Source: Campylorhamphus procurvoides
Taxonomy: Eukaryota; Chordata; Aves; Passeriformes; Dendrocolaptidae
Length of the DNA: 64,000 nucleotides
Direction of reading: 5' to 3'
Assembly: GCA_013396655.1 (NCBI GenBank)
Contig: WBMV01000298.1
Coordinates: 1,699,221-1,763,220, forward strand
Shown here: piece after piece, positions 23,136 to 34,990 of the stretch
Layout of the letters: the number at the start of each line of letters is the position of its first letter
Position numbering within the stretch: position 1 is the first letter of the stretch
Notes under the pieces: model-generated
Databases searched by the model: none
What the model saw: the letters and a program-made list of their open reading frames with translations, nothing else
Told to the model about the DNA's origin: nothing
Position numbers and translations under genes: made by a program

Positions 23136-25760
23136 TAGTAGGAAATAGCCCTGATGTTGCAAAAACAGTTATCATACAGGTTTTGAACACAGAGTTGTGT
23201 ATTCAGCTCAGATGTACGAAAACACCGAGTGACAAGAAGAGCTCTAGGTCAAAGAGAAGGCTCAATGGACATCTTTACCATTGCCCTTTCTTTCCAGCTA
23301 ACTTTTCTGGGGAAAAACTGTCCAGTGTTTGTCTGTCAGAAATTTTTCTTTTTACCTCTTACTGTTGCACTCCTAGTCATCTGTCCATTCACAGTTCAGG
23401 CCATGATGGATGAATTGTTTGGGCATGATGGTGGAGTTACAGAAAAGTCAAGACTCAAACCAATGTTTAGGGGAGTTTTTGTTTGCAAACCTGTTGGACA
23501 TATTTCTGTAAGAAAGAGCAGAATCTCTACCTACTTATTATTGCTAATGGACTACATAAAATCTAAATTACTTTAGGAAATATGAAGAAGAAATAAGGGG
23601 GTAAATGATGAAGTGCTGGCAAATTAATAGAGCTGGTATGATGTTCGCCTTCATAAGGAGAAAGTTTTAATTTGTTTCCAGCTTGCTTATGAGGGTTTTC
23701 TGTGGTTTTATTATCACCTTCAAAAAAATATGGGGACTGGAAGTTCAATAGAGCTCCCCTGTAGTCATTGCCACTAGGTCTTATTTGTTTGGCTCCAGAA
23801 AAGGAAATATGTCAAGCATTGTTTAATCAAAGACCAAAACCCCAAGTTTATATGTTAATCCTTCATATTGTTCATATTATCTCTCTATCTACCCTATCTA
23901 GCTACAGAATAAAGAGATGTATGTGTTGGCAAAGGAAATGCCTCATTATCCTCCCTGTTCTGCTTTGAGATTCTGTTTCTGAGGTGAGCTTCACAGAAAT
24001 TTCTTGGAACTTTATGGGCTTTTGGACTAGAGCAAACTGATGGCTTGAGACTTCCAGCTCACCCCTTGGATGAGAACATGCAGGCCTTTATATCAAGCAA
24101 AAAGGACCTGTCTCTCATCTGCTACGCTGGAGACAATTTATTGCCTTGAAAAAATGAGCTACTTTCTCTCCAGTTCTGTTAAAACAATGGGATTCCTAAG
24201 CTTGCCTGTTGGTACCAGCCAAACAAATGCCAGGAAACTTGTAATGTTCTTAGAGCACAAAGCTTTTCCTTTGAATTTCCTGTAGAAATTCTTTAAAAAA
24301 AACACTCTCCCTGTGATTTAAGGGTCTGAACATTTAAGTTTGTGTAGCAGGTTGAATGTTTTCAAACAGATGATTAAAAAACACCTTTGCAATTTCTAAG
24401 TTGGAGGTATTTTTTTAAATTTTTTTTTTTAGTATTTCTATCTAACTAGGGCTCCTGTATAACTATGAATGTTATAAGAAGTGAATAATTTCAGAACAAC
24501 ATTTTTCAGCTGTTTTCTTTACTCTGAAAGATGGTTCTTCTACATCTTGAAGGCCTGTGTCCAGCTTGTGAATATATATGTATTTTGATAAACTGTATCT
24601 GTCATTGTTAATACACTGTCCTTCCATCCAATCAATGAGAGAGCTTAAAAAGCTTGGGATGAGATACTGCCAAGAATATGGTTCCAAGATATACAATAAA
24701 GTACACTTTTTTCTTTTTTTATAACCAAATAAATGCCTTTTTCTCTCAGTCTCCCAGTCATATGAATCTTTATATTCATATGTAAATTATCAAGAAATGT
24801 GTATTGTGAAATGTTGGAGTGAATGGGATTTCTTTTTTTTTTAGGATGTACATTTTTACTTTAAGGACAAAAACCCCTTTCTGAAGAGGCTTTTAGCACT
24901 TCATCTTTCCCACACTCTTTATTCTTTCCTATTGCTCCTGGGATGTTGACAAGAAAAAATACAAACTATAAAATGCATTTTCACTTCCTGAATTCCATTG
25001 TTTAGTGGAGTTATTGTGCTATGTGTTCCAGTTTTGGAAGCTTTTCATGTCTGCATCTAATTCTAAGCATATATACACCCTCAAGATGCTGTGTTGCGAT
25101 GCTCTTAGCTGTCTTGCTGAATTACAGTCAGAATGTTCAGAAATAAACCCTTGAATATATGTAACCGACCCCTAGACCTTCTTTCCCCCAAAACCTAGCC
25201 CACTTTACTCAGTGAATATTTTGAGTAATCTTGAGCAAATTGTGTACACTATATGGGAAATGCAAAGTGGCAGTGACTTCAAATTTTCAAGTCTACAATG
25301 TTCTGATGTCCCTAAAGAGGCACAAGTTCATTAGTCACCTAATATTTAGAGAAGCACTTAAACAGCAAGAATACAATACTGATGATTGGATCAATAGAAA
25401 TAAAATATATCTGTGTTGCTGTCTGGATTCACTTGCTTCTCTGCAAACCATAAAACTTTTATAAAATTAAGTAATTTGCTTTTCTTAGTGTGGTATCTGG
25501 TTGTTCTTGGAAGGAAGAAGTCAAGAAAAAGTACAGACTATGATGCTTGCATTTTAGTTTCCTGCAGAAACATTTTGCACACATGTATATAACAGTGTCT
25601 GCCTCTCCAGCTATGAGTGTAAATGAAGGGGCACATCACTAACGTGAGTTCAAACCTGAGAATCCTCTATTTTTGCTGCTTGGTGACAGGGGCTAGAGTG
25701 TGTGTCAGTTTTTCAAAATGTATGAAGAATATCTAGCATGGAAAACAACCAAAAATGCAA
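23136..25760. other. No gene seen
   Basis: AT-rich unique DNA with T-runs near 24420 and 24830. The 115-codon frame at 23229-23576 (+) has one hydrophobic stretch but no signal or family motif, and is probably chance. Confidence 0.5.
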
Positions 25761-26243
25761 TCAGAGAACATTCAGAATTCTTTCCCAAAAGCTGTGAAGC
25801 CTTGTGTAGGCACATTTAAAGGGTTGGGGAGTGATGAGAGGTGAGGATGTTTCAGCAGCTTTCCTCGGTTCCACAGAGAGCTGTCTTTCTGCTGGGAATA
25901 TAAGCCTCTTCCTCACATGAGCTGTCTCACAGGTATAACCATGTTCCCATCTGACCTTGACCCACTGATGGGACTTCTTGGCCTGACCATGGATGGCCCC
26001 ATGGCTACAGATTGGCCTGTGGCAGCAGGGTCTGGGCTGAGCCCATCCTGTCCCTATGGGTTTGTAGTGAGTCTGCTCTTGGTCTTCCTGATGGGGATAT
26101 GACTGGGATTTACAGTTTCTTCCTTGAGTGATCTGTCTTGTGTCACTTGATAAGGAGCTCTTCAACACAGGGTTATGCTGGTGGAAGAGATTGCAACTGC
26201 TCATAACCATTTCTCCTTTTGAAATTGAGGGACTCTTTAACAT
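25761..26243 (-). other. 160-codon open frame in a GC-richer block, function unknown
   Basis: This is one of the longest open frames in the window. It begins MLKSPSISKGEMVM and ends FWERILNVL. It is rich in His, Gln, Ser and Pro with scattered Cys, and has no membrane segment. Base composition is richer in GC than the surroundings, and the block contains near-palindromic CCATGG/GGCC words (about 25980-26010). It may be part of an unclassified repeat or LTR, or a chance frame. I recognise no protein family. Confidence 0.2.
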
Positions 26244-29200
26244 TTCACATTTGTTCCTTGGTTAAATGAGATTCTGTTACAAAAATGCAGACTTGTACAT
26301 ATGGGAGTGTTCTTTGGTGCTCATTCCAAAATCTTTGATGGTAAGGTATGTGAGTTACTTGTGGCTAGACCAGACACTGAATCACCTTAGGAGCCCTCCA
26401 AACCAAGGAGCTCAGGAACTGGCAGGCCTATATTGATTTGCTATAATTCCCCTACAGAGGGAATTCCCCTCAAAATGGGAAATATTGTGGTAGACTCAGA
26501 AGACTGATTTGATTTTTGGCTTTAGTTATTGGTAAGGCTCAATGTGCTTGGTCTACATAGTGAATTCCTACTCCCCTTCCCCAAGAGAGTTGTCATGATA
26601 TTTCTTTTGGTTGTATTGCATCATTTAGGGGGATTCCAGGTATGATGAAGAGAGCAGATGTGATCGGAGCTTCAGGGGTAAAAAGAAGCACTTTTCAGAA
26701 GGCATCAGCTGTGAGCTACCCTCTAGTTACCAGGGAGAGAAAAGCATTCTTGGCAGGCAGAGAGGGAAGAGACAGCCAACAAGAGGGGAAAGAAAAGAGG
26801 GAGATCTTTCCAGTATTACTGAAGTCCAAATTTCTCTACCTTCCATCTTACCAGGCTGTTTTTAATGAATAATTTTTAGGGAAATTGCATTTCCATAGGC
26901 TCTCTGTCAGTGCCATCCTTGTTCCTTGTTTTCTAGTAGCTACCTTCTAGGTTTTTCCAGACAGCTTTTTGTTTTCCCCTCAATTTTATAGATGAGAAAG
27001 CTGCAACCTGAAACAGTAGGTCTTTCTCTTTTCCTCTGCACTCCTGTTGCTCAGCTGTAGGAGTCTGTCTTCCTCCTAATGGGTATTGCCAATGGTGTTT
27101 ATCATCCCCAGGGAAGTGCAGGCCAGCCCTGCACATCCTAACAGACTTTAGGCAGAAAATAAACTTCAAGAAAAAGGTCAAGAAGGAGCAGCTGCAGCAA
27201 GCTGATGGCCAGCTCTGATAAGAGATCCAATACAGCTGAACAAATGCAAGCATCCAAACAGTTTGGAAGCAGCAGGTCATGGTAAGGCATGCACACTAGC
27301 AGAGATTCCCTCTGTCCTGAAAGTTTACTTTCTCTTGTCACTAGTCTTTACTTCTTTTCCCAAAACTGTTAAGTTTCAGGTCTGTCATTTTCTATAACAA
27401 ACACACGTTACTCAGAGCTGGCTCCAAAGATCTGGAAGGTAAAATTACTGTGTCAGGAGGGAACTAAAATCATATGGAGGAAAAATCAAACCAACAACCA
27501 GAGAACCTCCAAACTGATTGTTCCAGTGAAAATGCAGCACTAGGTTGTGCCAGAGTTTAGGGTAGAGTTGTAAATCTCAAATATACCTTGAAATCTCCTT
27601 GCTTCCTCTGCTTGGAACATGACCACTATATTTACTTTGAAAAGTTTCCTTTCAAAATGGTTTGCAAAAAGTCACTGTATGGAACGACAGCATTTATAAC
27701 GTGTTATGGAAGTGGAAACTCCAGTGCTGTTTTGTCTTCACAATACTGGTCTTTCCTTTTTATTCCCACAGGAATAGTAAAAGCTAAAAATTCAAAACTG
27801 AACTTAGTGTTGTAAGATAATGTATATAATTTCTAGTGGTATGCTATCTGTGTTTTTCCTCAAATATCTCAAACAGCTGGTTAAAGACTCTGGCCAGCAA
27901 GCTTAGACTTGTGGATGTAGCCACACTGTTGCTGGCTGCACAGTTTCTTAGAAGCAGGAGCCCAAGGTTGATCTATGTCCCCAGAAGGTCTTTTGGCCAA
28001 ATGGATGCTTTTCACTTGGTTTTTATTTACCAGGCATGTGATAATTGATTAGTATTTAATTTATTTTTTAAGTTTTTCAAAGTGTGAACACACTGTTTTG
28101 TTTTAATAATCTCATTGCACATTAACACAGCTTCTGAATGAATGAGCTGGAGACTCAAGCCACAGCCGAGATGAAACCTGAAGCCTCCTGAAGAGCAGAC
28201 ACCAGTACAGTTTAGCACTTAATGGTGAGAAGTAGTACTATAGCTGCTTTCACAAAACTTTTTTCCCTATTTTTACTACTTACATCTATATGAGCAGGTG
28301 AGGGGAGGGCTGGAGCACAGGTTAAGACACTGCTCTTTGATAATTTAATTGCTAGCATGCTTTCAGGCATATTTTTGGTCACTGGCAACCAACAGGAGTC
28401 TTAGTGCTTTGACATGGTTCAGGCACAACACGGCCCAGGATTATTCCTGACAAACAGTTTGGACAGGGACACTCTTGTGGGAGAAAAGAGAGGCAGATGA
28501 GGTGTGTGAGAGGGATGCAAGCCATGGTATAAAATCTGAGCCAGAAAATGCAATTCTCTTGGAGCCTTTGATTATCGGGTTTATGTAAAAGCATCTTGTA
28601 GGTTTTAGTGTGGGACAGGTCAGACACTTAGTTGCGTGTTTGCTTAAAGAGACTTCATCAAGTCATCTTATTTGCAACCACTTCTCTTTACTTTCCTCTC
28701 ATCTTTTTTGGAGTTGGAGTATCTTTCCATGACCTCCTTTCCTGAATTGTTGTGCAGCATTTTCCTTCACGTCCTTGACTGTAACTGCATCACTAAACAG
28801 CAATAAGCTGGCTTACAAAATTTGGCAGGACCTTCAGTGTACGCTTGCTTGTCCCCTTTTCAGGGAACAGCCATGGCAGTCTGCTAACACCAGTGACAGT
28901 TTATTGGTCAAGACTTACCAAAAAGGAAACTGGACTGTTTCTTAAAACCAATATAGCCACAGAGACCAAGAAGTTTCACCATCTCTGCCTTAGGGTGTGA
29001 TGGTCAACTTCTCTTGACATCATTGGAAAGATTATTATTAAAAGAACCACTGAATTGGACCATTAGTCAGAAGGAAAGGTCACAATTACTAAGTCACCCA
29101 CACCTCTTCTTATGTTTTCTTTGGAAATCTAAACTGTCAGACCTTTTGAAAACAGATCACGTCTTAAGATGATGGACAGACACGGTATAACTCTGTGACT

Positions 29201-30109
29201 AGTTGTTTGGTACACCCATCTTCTCCTGCTGGTGTTGCTAAATTCTAGATTGTATTGACGGATTCATGACAGAGCAGTACTGTTTGCACTTGGGACACTA
29301 TGCAGATGTAATCTGGAGGTAGTTATAAAACCACTATGTTTCTTTTTCCAAAGATGAAATTTCATCTGAGGTGCCAACTGTAATCTGCTGCCCACCTACA
29401 TCTCTAGCAACTAGTTTTCAAGTGCTAATCTGTTTTGCTGGATGCCATCCAAGCATGACAGTTGTGGTGAGAACTGAGTCAGAATCTGTGGTAGTTCTGA
29501 AATTTGTCATCAGATGTGTCTGAGCTGTACCACAACATCCCTCACTTCTCAGAATAAGCTTCTAATGATCTCTGTCAGGGTCACATCCCTGTCTGAATCG
29601 CAGCAGTCAGGCCTCCACACCACATTCATGTACCTTTAGATCTCATGCTGGATTTTCAGTATTTTCCCACAAGTATAGCAGGAGGAAGGAATGAGATACT
29701 AAGAGCTCTCGTTGAAATGTTTTGTGTTTTAGTTATATGAACTCCCATCAGATTTATTAAGATGTAGACAAGGCAATTGGTGAAAACTATTAAAATGCAA
29801 AGATAAAGACAAGCTGTAACCCCTGATGAGGCACTAAGCAGCAGGGTCAGCAGCAGAACTTAGATTTTCTATCCAGTTAAATTAAAAACCATAAACTACC
29901 ATGGGTCACTCCACCTCCAAAACCTTTGCTATAAAATCAGACAGTCTAGGCTTCCCAGAAGCAGAATTTTCCCTTTAACAAGCACAGTGTTAAATAACAG
30001 ACAATAACAGAACAGATTTTTACTGAAGCAGGAAGAAAGCAGAAAAAGAAAGCAGAAAGGTGCTGTTTGGAAAGCCTGAGTAACATGTGCACTACCCCCT
30101 TCCACTCAC
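26244..30109. other. No gene seen
   Basis: Unique sequence. The 115-codon minus frame at 26933-27280 includes TTTCTCATCTATAAAATTGA (minus strand, near 26985), faintly like the MIR 3' part, but no other MIR landmarks are present. A purine-rich patch lies at about 26730-26810. Confidence 0.5.
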
Positions 30110-30294
30110 CTAGAATGTGCTGGCCTCCTCTAAGGGCTGTGGTGTCCTGCTGGAGTAGTCAGTTGTTACTCTTTGTGCCCAAATAAGCCCTTCTTGGAGT
30201 CTGTTGGCTGCCACAGAAGATTTTGATAGGTAAGAAGGGACGAGAATTTCTGGAGCCTCTACAGCTTCCTCTGGACAAGAGTTGTTGTTCTTCA
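30110..30294 (-). other. Candidate exon of unknown gene, stop codon at the splice junction
   Basis: Within a 100-codon minus-strand open frame (30110-30412), a 185-bp segment has a strong acceptor (TCCTTTTTCCCCCAG just upstream) and a strong donor (CTAG then GTGAGT). Of the three frames across the segment only one is open: KNNNSCPEEAVEAPEILVPS at the start and TPQPLEEASTF at the end. Its TAG stop occupies the last three exon bases exactly. If real, it could be a last coding exon followed by an untranslated exon, or a non-coding RNA exon. The peptide is hydrophilic and acidic, without Cys-rich or membrane features. The family is not recognised. Confidence 0.28.
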
Positions 30295-30519
30295 CTGGGG
30301 GAAAAAGGACCCTGTGAGTTATTGTTGAACTATAGTTGAAAAGGAAATGATGAAGAGAGACTCTTGCTTGCACAGCTCTTGTCACTGGGCTGTGCTGACC
30401 CTCAGCCTGCAATGTATTTAGTGGGTTTCAACTTCTTTGGATGAAGTGGAATAACGAATGAGATCTGCAGAGTCTGTCACGGAATGGATACTTCCTAAAC
30501 AGGTTTTTTCCTCCCTTAG

Positions 30520-30565
30520 CAAAAAACCACAAACCAAACAAAAAAAAAACCCCAAACCAACCAAC
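30520..30565 (+). repeat. A/C-only tract
   Basis: Forty-six consecutive A or C bases on the + strand (G/T on minus), with CCCCAAACC and CCAACC words. It is the mirror image, by strand, of the tract at 3341-3424. Confidence 0.8.
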
Positions 30566-32107
30566 GAACTTTGATCAAGTAGACATCTACCCACCCCTGG
30601 GGCATTCAGTGTGTTTCAGTTTCCAGTGGTTGCCTTTGTATTTTTATTAACTTCACGGCTCTCTCCTTTCCTTCAAGCTCTAAGCAACCAGGATCTTCTC
30701 CTAAGGCAATGATTGCAGTGGGGTTTGAACTTGAAAAGCAAAGATCCATGATGAATCACTACTGTCTTTAGAAAATGAGACATCAGTGGGAGCTTCTGAT
30801 TTTGGCAAGTTTATAAAATTAGACACTTCGTTCATCAGTAACCCAGCTGCTATCATTAATCTAACTGCTCTGGGATGTTCTGTGCACCAGTCCCTGCTAT
30901 CTGAGAACCAGGATTGAGTATTTTTTTATAGCAAAAACTCCCCCAAGGGCCTATGTCATGAGACAATTTTGTAATTGCAATTGAAATTAGTGTAATAGCA
31001 GAATTTCTTCTGAGCGTGTTTTTGCATTGAGTGGAGAGTATCCTCACTGTATTGCCTTAATTCAGTTTGCCAGTCACAATCAAAGTTGGGCTCTTTATTT
31101 TAAAATACGTATCTGAATTTGTTTCGTGAGTGTTCAGCTACCTTCATAGTACCTTTACCAGCTTTTAAAACTAGACAAATATTTCTGTAAAATGACAACT
31201 TATGGTGGTTTAATAATAATTTAGGCACCTGCAACTCCCTTGCTAAAATAGATATCCAGTAGGAAGAAAATGGTGAAAATTCCTATGGAGATTGTTACTG
31301 GCATGCATTTGAAATCAAGTGGAATCCATTTTATTGCCAGACTTGTGTTTAGCAGTAGCAGCTAAAACCAATGGAATACAGATGTGTCCCAGTAGAAGAC
31401 GAATGGTGGGATGGGTGCTTGATGCAACGGATATAGGAAAGTCCATGGCAACTAAATTGAATTAGATCTGAGTTGCCTTTTTCCCCATACCGTGGCAGGA
31501 TTGATGACAACATCAATTAATAATTGAAAAAGTTCCTTGCTCTGTTTTTTTTTTGTAGTGGTAGTGATATTAAGAAACAATGATATGAAGGACACATATA
31601 ATCTAGAGAATATGTGTGTATGAGCAAACACATTGAAGTGACATATTACTGATTAACTCTGTGGCAAATGTAGGTCAATGTCCAGAAGCCTTGATCTGTG
31701 AATTCTTCTGAAAGAATATTCTGTTCTGAATCACCAGCAAGGCCTTTTGCTTAAGCAGGGTTTGTCAGCTCTCTCAGCTGGTACTCCATGGCAGGTCTTG
31801 ATCATCTGTTTGTGATAACAGGGTTGGAATTGCCAGAAGGAACAGAAGAACTTCTCAGAAGCAAGTGTTCTATTTCTGTATAAATATCCTTTGCAATAAA
31901 GGGAAAGGAAGAGAAAATGCAGCAAATCTGTTATACAGTATCAGCAAAACTTTTGCTAAATAGAATGTTTTCATGAGCAGTCAGCAGATCGCTGAGACTC
32001 AGGTGTTAACTTAGTGACCGTATAACAAATTATAGTCATAATATAAGACTCAGTTCACTTTCACCATCTTGTGTTTGTTTTAATGGCAAACAAAGACCTT
32101 GTAGTTT

Positions 32108-32182
32108 TCAGAGGTTTTGGGGGGTTGGTTGTTTTTACTTTTGTTGTTTTGTTTTGGTTCTGGGTTTTTCGGGTTTTCTTTT
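32108..32182 (+). repeat. G/T-rich low-complexity tract
   Basis: Nearly all bases on + are G or T, in GGGGGGTT, GGTTG, TTTTG and GGGTTTTT words, with only scattered A and C. It is of the same kind as 3341-3424. Confidence 0.75.
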
Positions 32183-34894
32183 TTGCTGTTCTGAGTTTGC
32201 TTCTTTTCCAGTGAAGATTCATCTTCTGTTTTTCTGGCATTCAAACGACTGTAGCTTAATTCAACAACAGAAGGCTTCACAAAGCCTCATTATCTTCTGA
32301 TTTATTGGTGTGACTTTGCCCTCTATACAGATAAGTTCTTTAAATATCTGCAGGCTATTGTGTTTAGACTCTTCCAGGGCAACAACTTAGTGAACATAGC
32401 ATGTAGCTAACCTAAATTTTACAATAAATATCCTTTTAGGAATATTTTCTTGTTACCCAGTGTAATTTTGGGGCTCCAATGTTCTGTGTAATAGTATTAA
32501 CTAATGGATTCAAAAAGTGATGGTGGTGCATGAGGTCCAATGAACTTCCTATTGTTCAATTCATGTCAAAGCAAGTTGGTTGAAAAACTTCCATGGAACC
32601 CAGCAGAATTAGACCAGGCCCCATACCTTTAACAAAACTCATGGCTTACAGGACAGAGAATAAAGTTATAATTTGTATTTGCTTACAAAGCTGGGAAAGG
32701 AAAGCATGCTCTCTGCATTACTAAATGGAGTTTGTGCCTGAATTGTTTCTGGTTTCAAAGGGCAAGGGAAACACAGCACTCTGACTACACATGTATCTAG
32801 TCATTGTCTGTAATAATCAAGATGGAAAGGATTTAATGCTTTCAGACATCTACGTTCCTCTCCAGACATCTAAAAGACATAAAATAAGGAAAAGAGACAT
32901 TTTTCATTATCATCTCACTACCTTTTGTCCTTTGTAGCTCTAATTTTAGGACAACAGCTCTTTCTGATGAGGGTTACATACACCACTGCTATTAGCTGGG
33001 AGATGCTCATGTTGAGCAGAGCTTTTACTGTGCTGTGGTTTGTCTTCTATTTTCAAATGCTCTGGACTAATGATATTTGTGGTGAACTAAAACCTGCAGA
33101 ATCTTGCATATAAAGAGTAAGTAGAGAGTGTCTCAGACTCCAGGGGTCTGAGATGTATCCTATTCATATATATGGCATGCCGTGCCCATGCATATAATTT
33201 TATGTTAATATAAATACTTATTAGGAGAGTAAAATGGGTTGCATTGAGTAAATTTTGGAGTTCAACTTGCTGTTTTCACTTACAAGTCACATCCAAATAT
33301 TCTCTGATTTCAAGGCCCATTTTTTATGTTTGTGTGCTCACAGGCTTTACTGTCTTGTTTGTTCAGTGGAACAGAGAATCCCATGAAACATACAGAAATA
33401 TTTGTACCCTGGTAGCAGTTTGCTACACTACGAAAATTTAGGGTGAGGGCATTGGGATGCATTCTTAGCATGTGAAAACTGGCAAGGCTTAGATGAAAGA
33501 AAAGGTGTTTTGCTCTGCAGCAGCTGTAGATTTGCCACTGTATGTCAACTAGGATATTGAACATTAAATAAAATCTCAGAGTACAAGTGAAGGCAAGGTT
33601 GTAGGGAGAACTATCATCTTATCTCTCCTTGTTACTAGTGATAGATTTGGGGAAAACAGCTAAACTTTTAGGACTCGTTCAGAGAAATGTTTTTGTGCTT
33701 GAAAGCTTATCTATTATTCCATTGCTACAGTAAGTCCAGTAAAAGACACTGCTTCTCCTTTAGAGAATTTGCTTGCTTTTTATGTACTAAAGCAAGTCAA
33801 GCAATGTTCACATTAAAAAAAATTGCACTGAGCACCAAAGACGAGTTATCACTTATGCATTTCCTGTTTTCACTTTGTATGTGGGAACAAATTTTCAGGC
33901 AATATTACCCCTAAATTAAAAGAAATCTAAACTGACAGGTGCAAATCAAGCCTGTATAATTTGATGCTCATTGGAGACTGCTTTTCATATGAATTTGTAT
34001 GAAAACAGGTTTGGGGGCCTCAGTTAAGATTTATAATCAAGAATGAATTGCAAGTGATACTTTCTCAATTAGACGGAAATCATATTCTTGGTTGTCTGGC
34101 AAAGGTTGTTTGCCTTAGTTAAATGAAGTGTGTAGAGTAAATTACTGGTTGCACAGTGTACAAAATTAGCCAGCATTTGGACCCATAATCAGTGTTTCCA
34201 CTTCTGTTTTAGTTTGATCTGATCCTGTGAGATATTGAGCACGTGCTGTCAATCATGATTGAGTGCCCAGCAAATAGAAATACACCATATCAGTAGGAGG
34301 AAGATTGTATACTATTTTTGTGTTATTGAAAACAACTTTCGCCTGTTTTGACAACTTTGTTGACCTTTGATGCTCTAGGAAGTGTTGAACGGTAGTGATG
34401 AGTCAGGATTTTTCTGCCTCCAAAAATAATCTGAGCAAACCTGAATAAAATGAAAAAAAGTAGCAGCTGCTGGGCTCAGCTGTGCCCTGCATTGGGTCTG
34501 CTGGAGCTGGCTGGAATCCTCTTCTGCCCCCACTGCCAGCTTCTCACCATTTTGCCCCATGCATCTCCCTGCCTTCCTGGGTTTTAGATCATGTTTATTG
34601 TCTTTCAAGGTCTGTTTCACGGAGATATGTATCTGTACAGGAATGTATACTAAATAAACTTGTTACCTCAGAAGGGATCATTAATTTAGTAATAGTTCAT
34701 ACCCTGTCTATTTAGGTTCTTTTTAGGGCTTTGAGATCCACCTTCCCTTTGAGAAATCAAAATCAATTTTTATCTTTCCTGACACTCCTGGAGTATAAGT
34801 TGTGTCAAAATTGTCAAGAAGTAGAGGTCAACAGGGCTGGGGTTTATCTGTCACTTGTCCCTCGGTTGAAGGAGCTGCTCCTGTCCTTCTCCAG

Positions 34895-34990
34895 CCCCCT
34901 GCAAGAATTGTTTACAGTTTGCCAGGTGGTTCTGGGATATGCAGTGAGGACCAGGGTTGAGGCAGTGGAAATCTACTGGCCTTCAGCACA
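34895..34990 (+). other. Candidate exon of unknown gene (96 bp, symmetric phase)
   Basis: It is preceded by a pyrimidine-rich acceptor (GCTCCTGTCCTTCTCCAG, ending at 34894) and followed by GTAAGT at 34991. The 96-bp segment lies in an 87-codon open frame (34731-34994). It starts and ends after the second base of a codon, so it could be skipped without a frameshift. Its peptide begins PLQELFTVCQVVLGYAV. The family is not recognised. The open frame ends one codon after the donor, which suits an intron there. It is short enough to be a coincidence. Confidence 0.22.

Larger units (their letters stand above)
30295..34894. other. No gene seen: AT-rich unique sequence with A/C and G/T tracts
   Basis: An A/C-only tract runs 30520-30565 and a G/T-dominated tract about 32108-32182. 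34460-34600 is a short GC-richer patch (CAGCTGCTGGGCTCAGCTGT) that could be a decayed repeat. Nothing else is assignable. Confidence 0.5.

Noticed and set aside
26975..27000. MIR-like TTTCTCATCTATAAAATTGA on the minus strand
   Set aside because: Only one landmark is present, and the upstream SINE core is missing.
29820..29885. Weak reverse-strand MIR-like similarity
   Set aside because: Too short and diverged to separate from chance.
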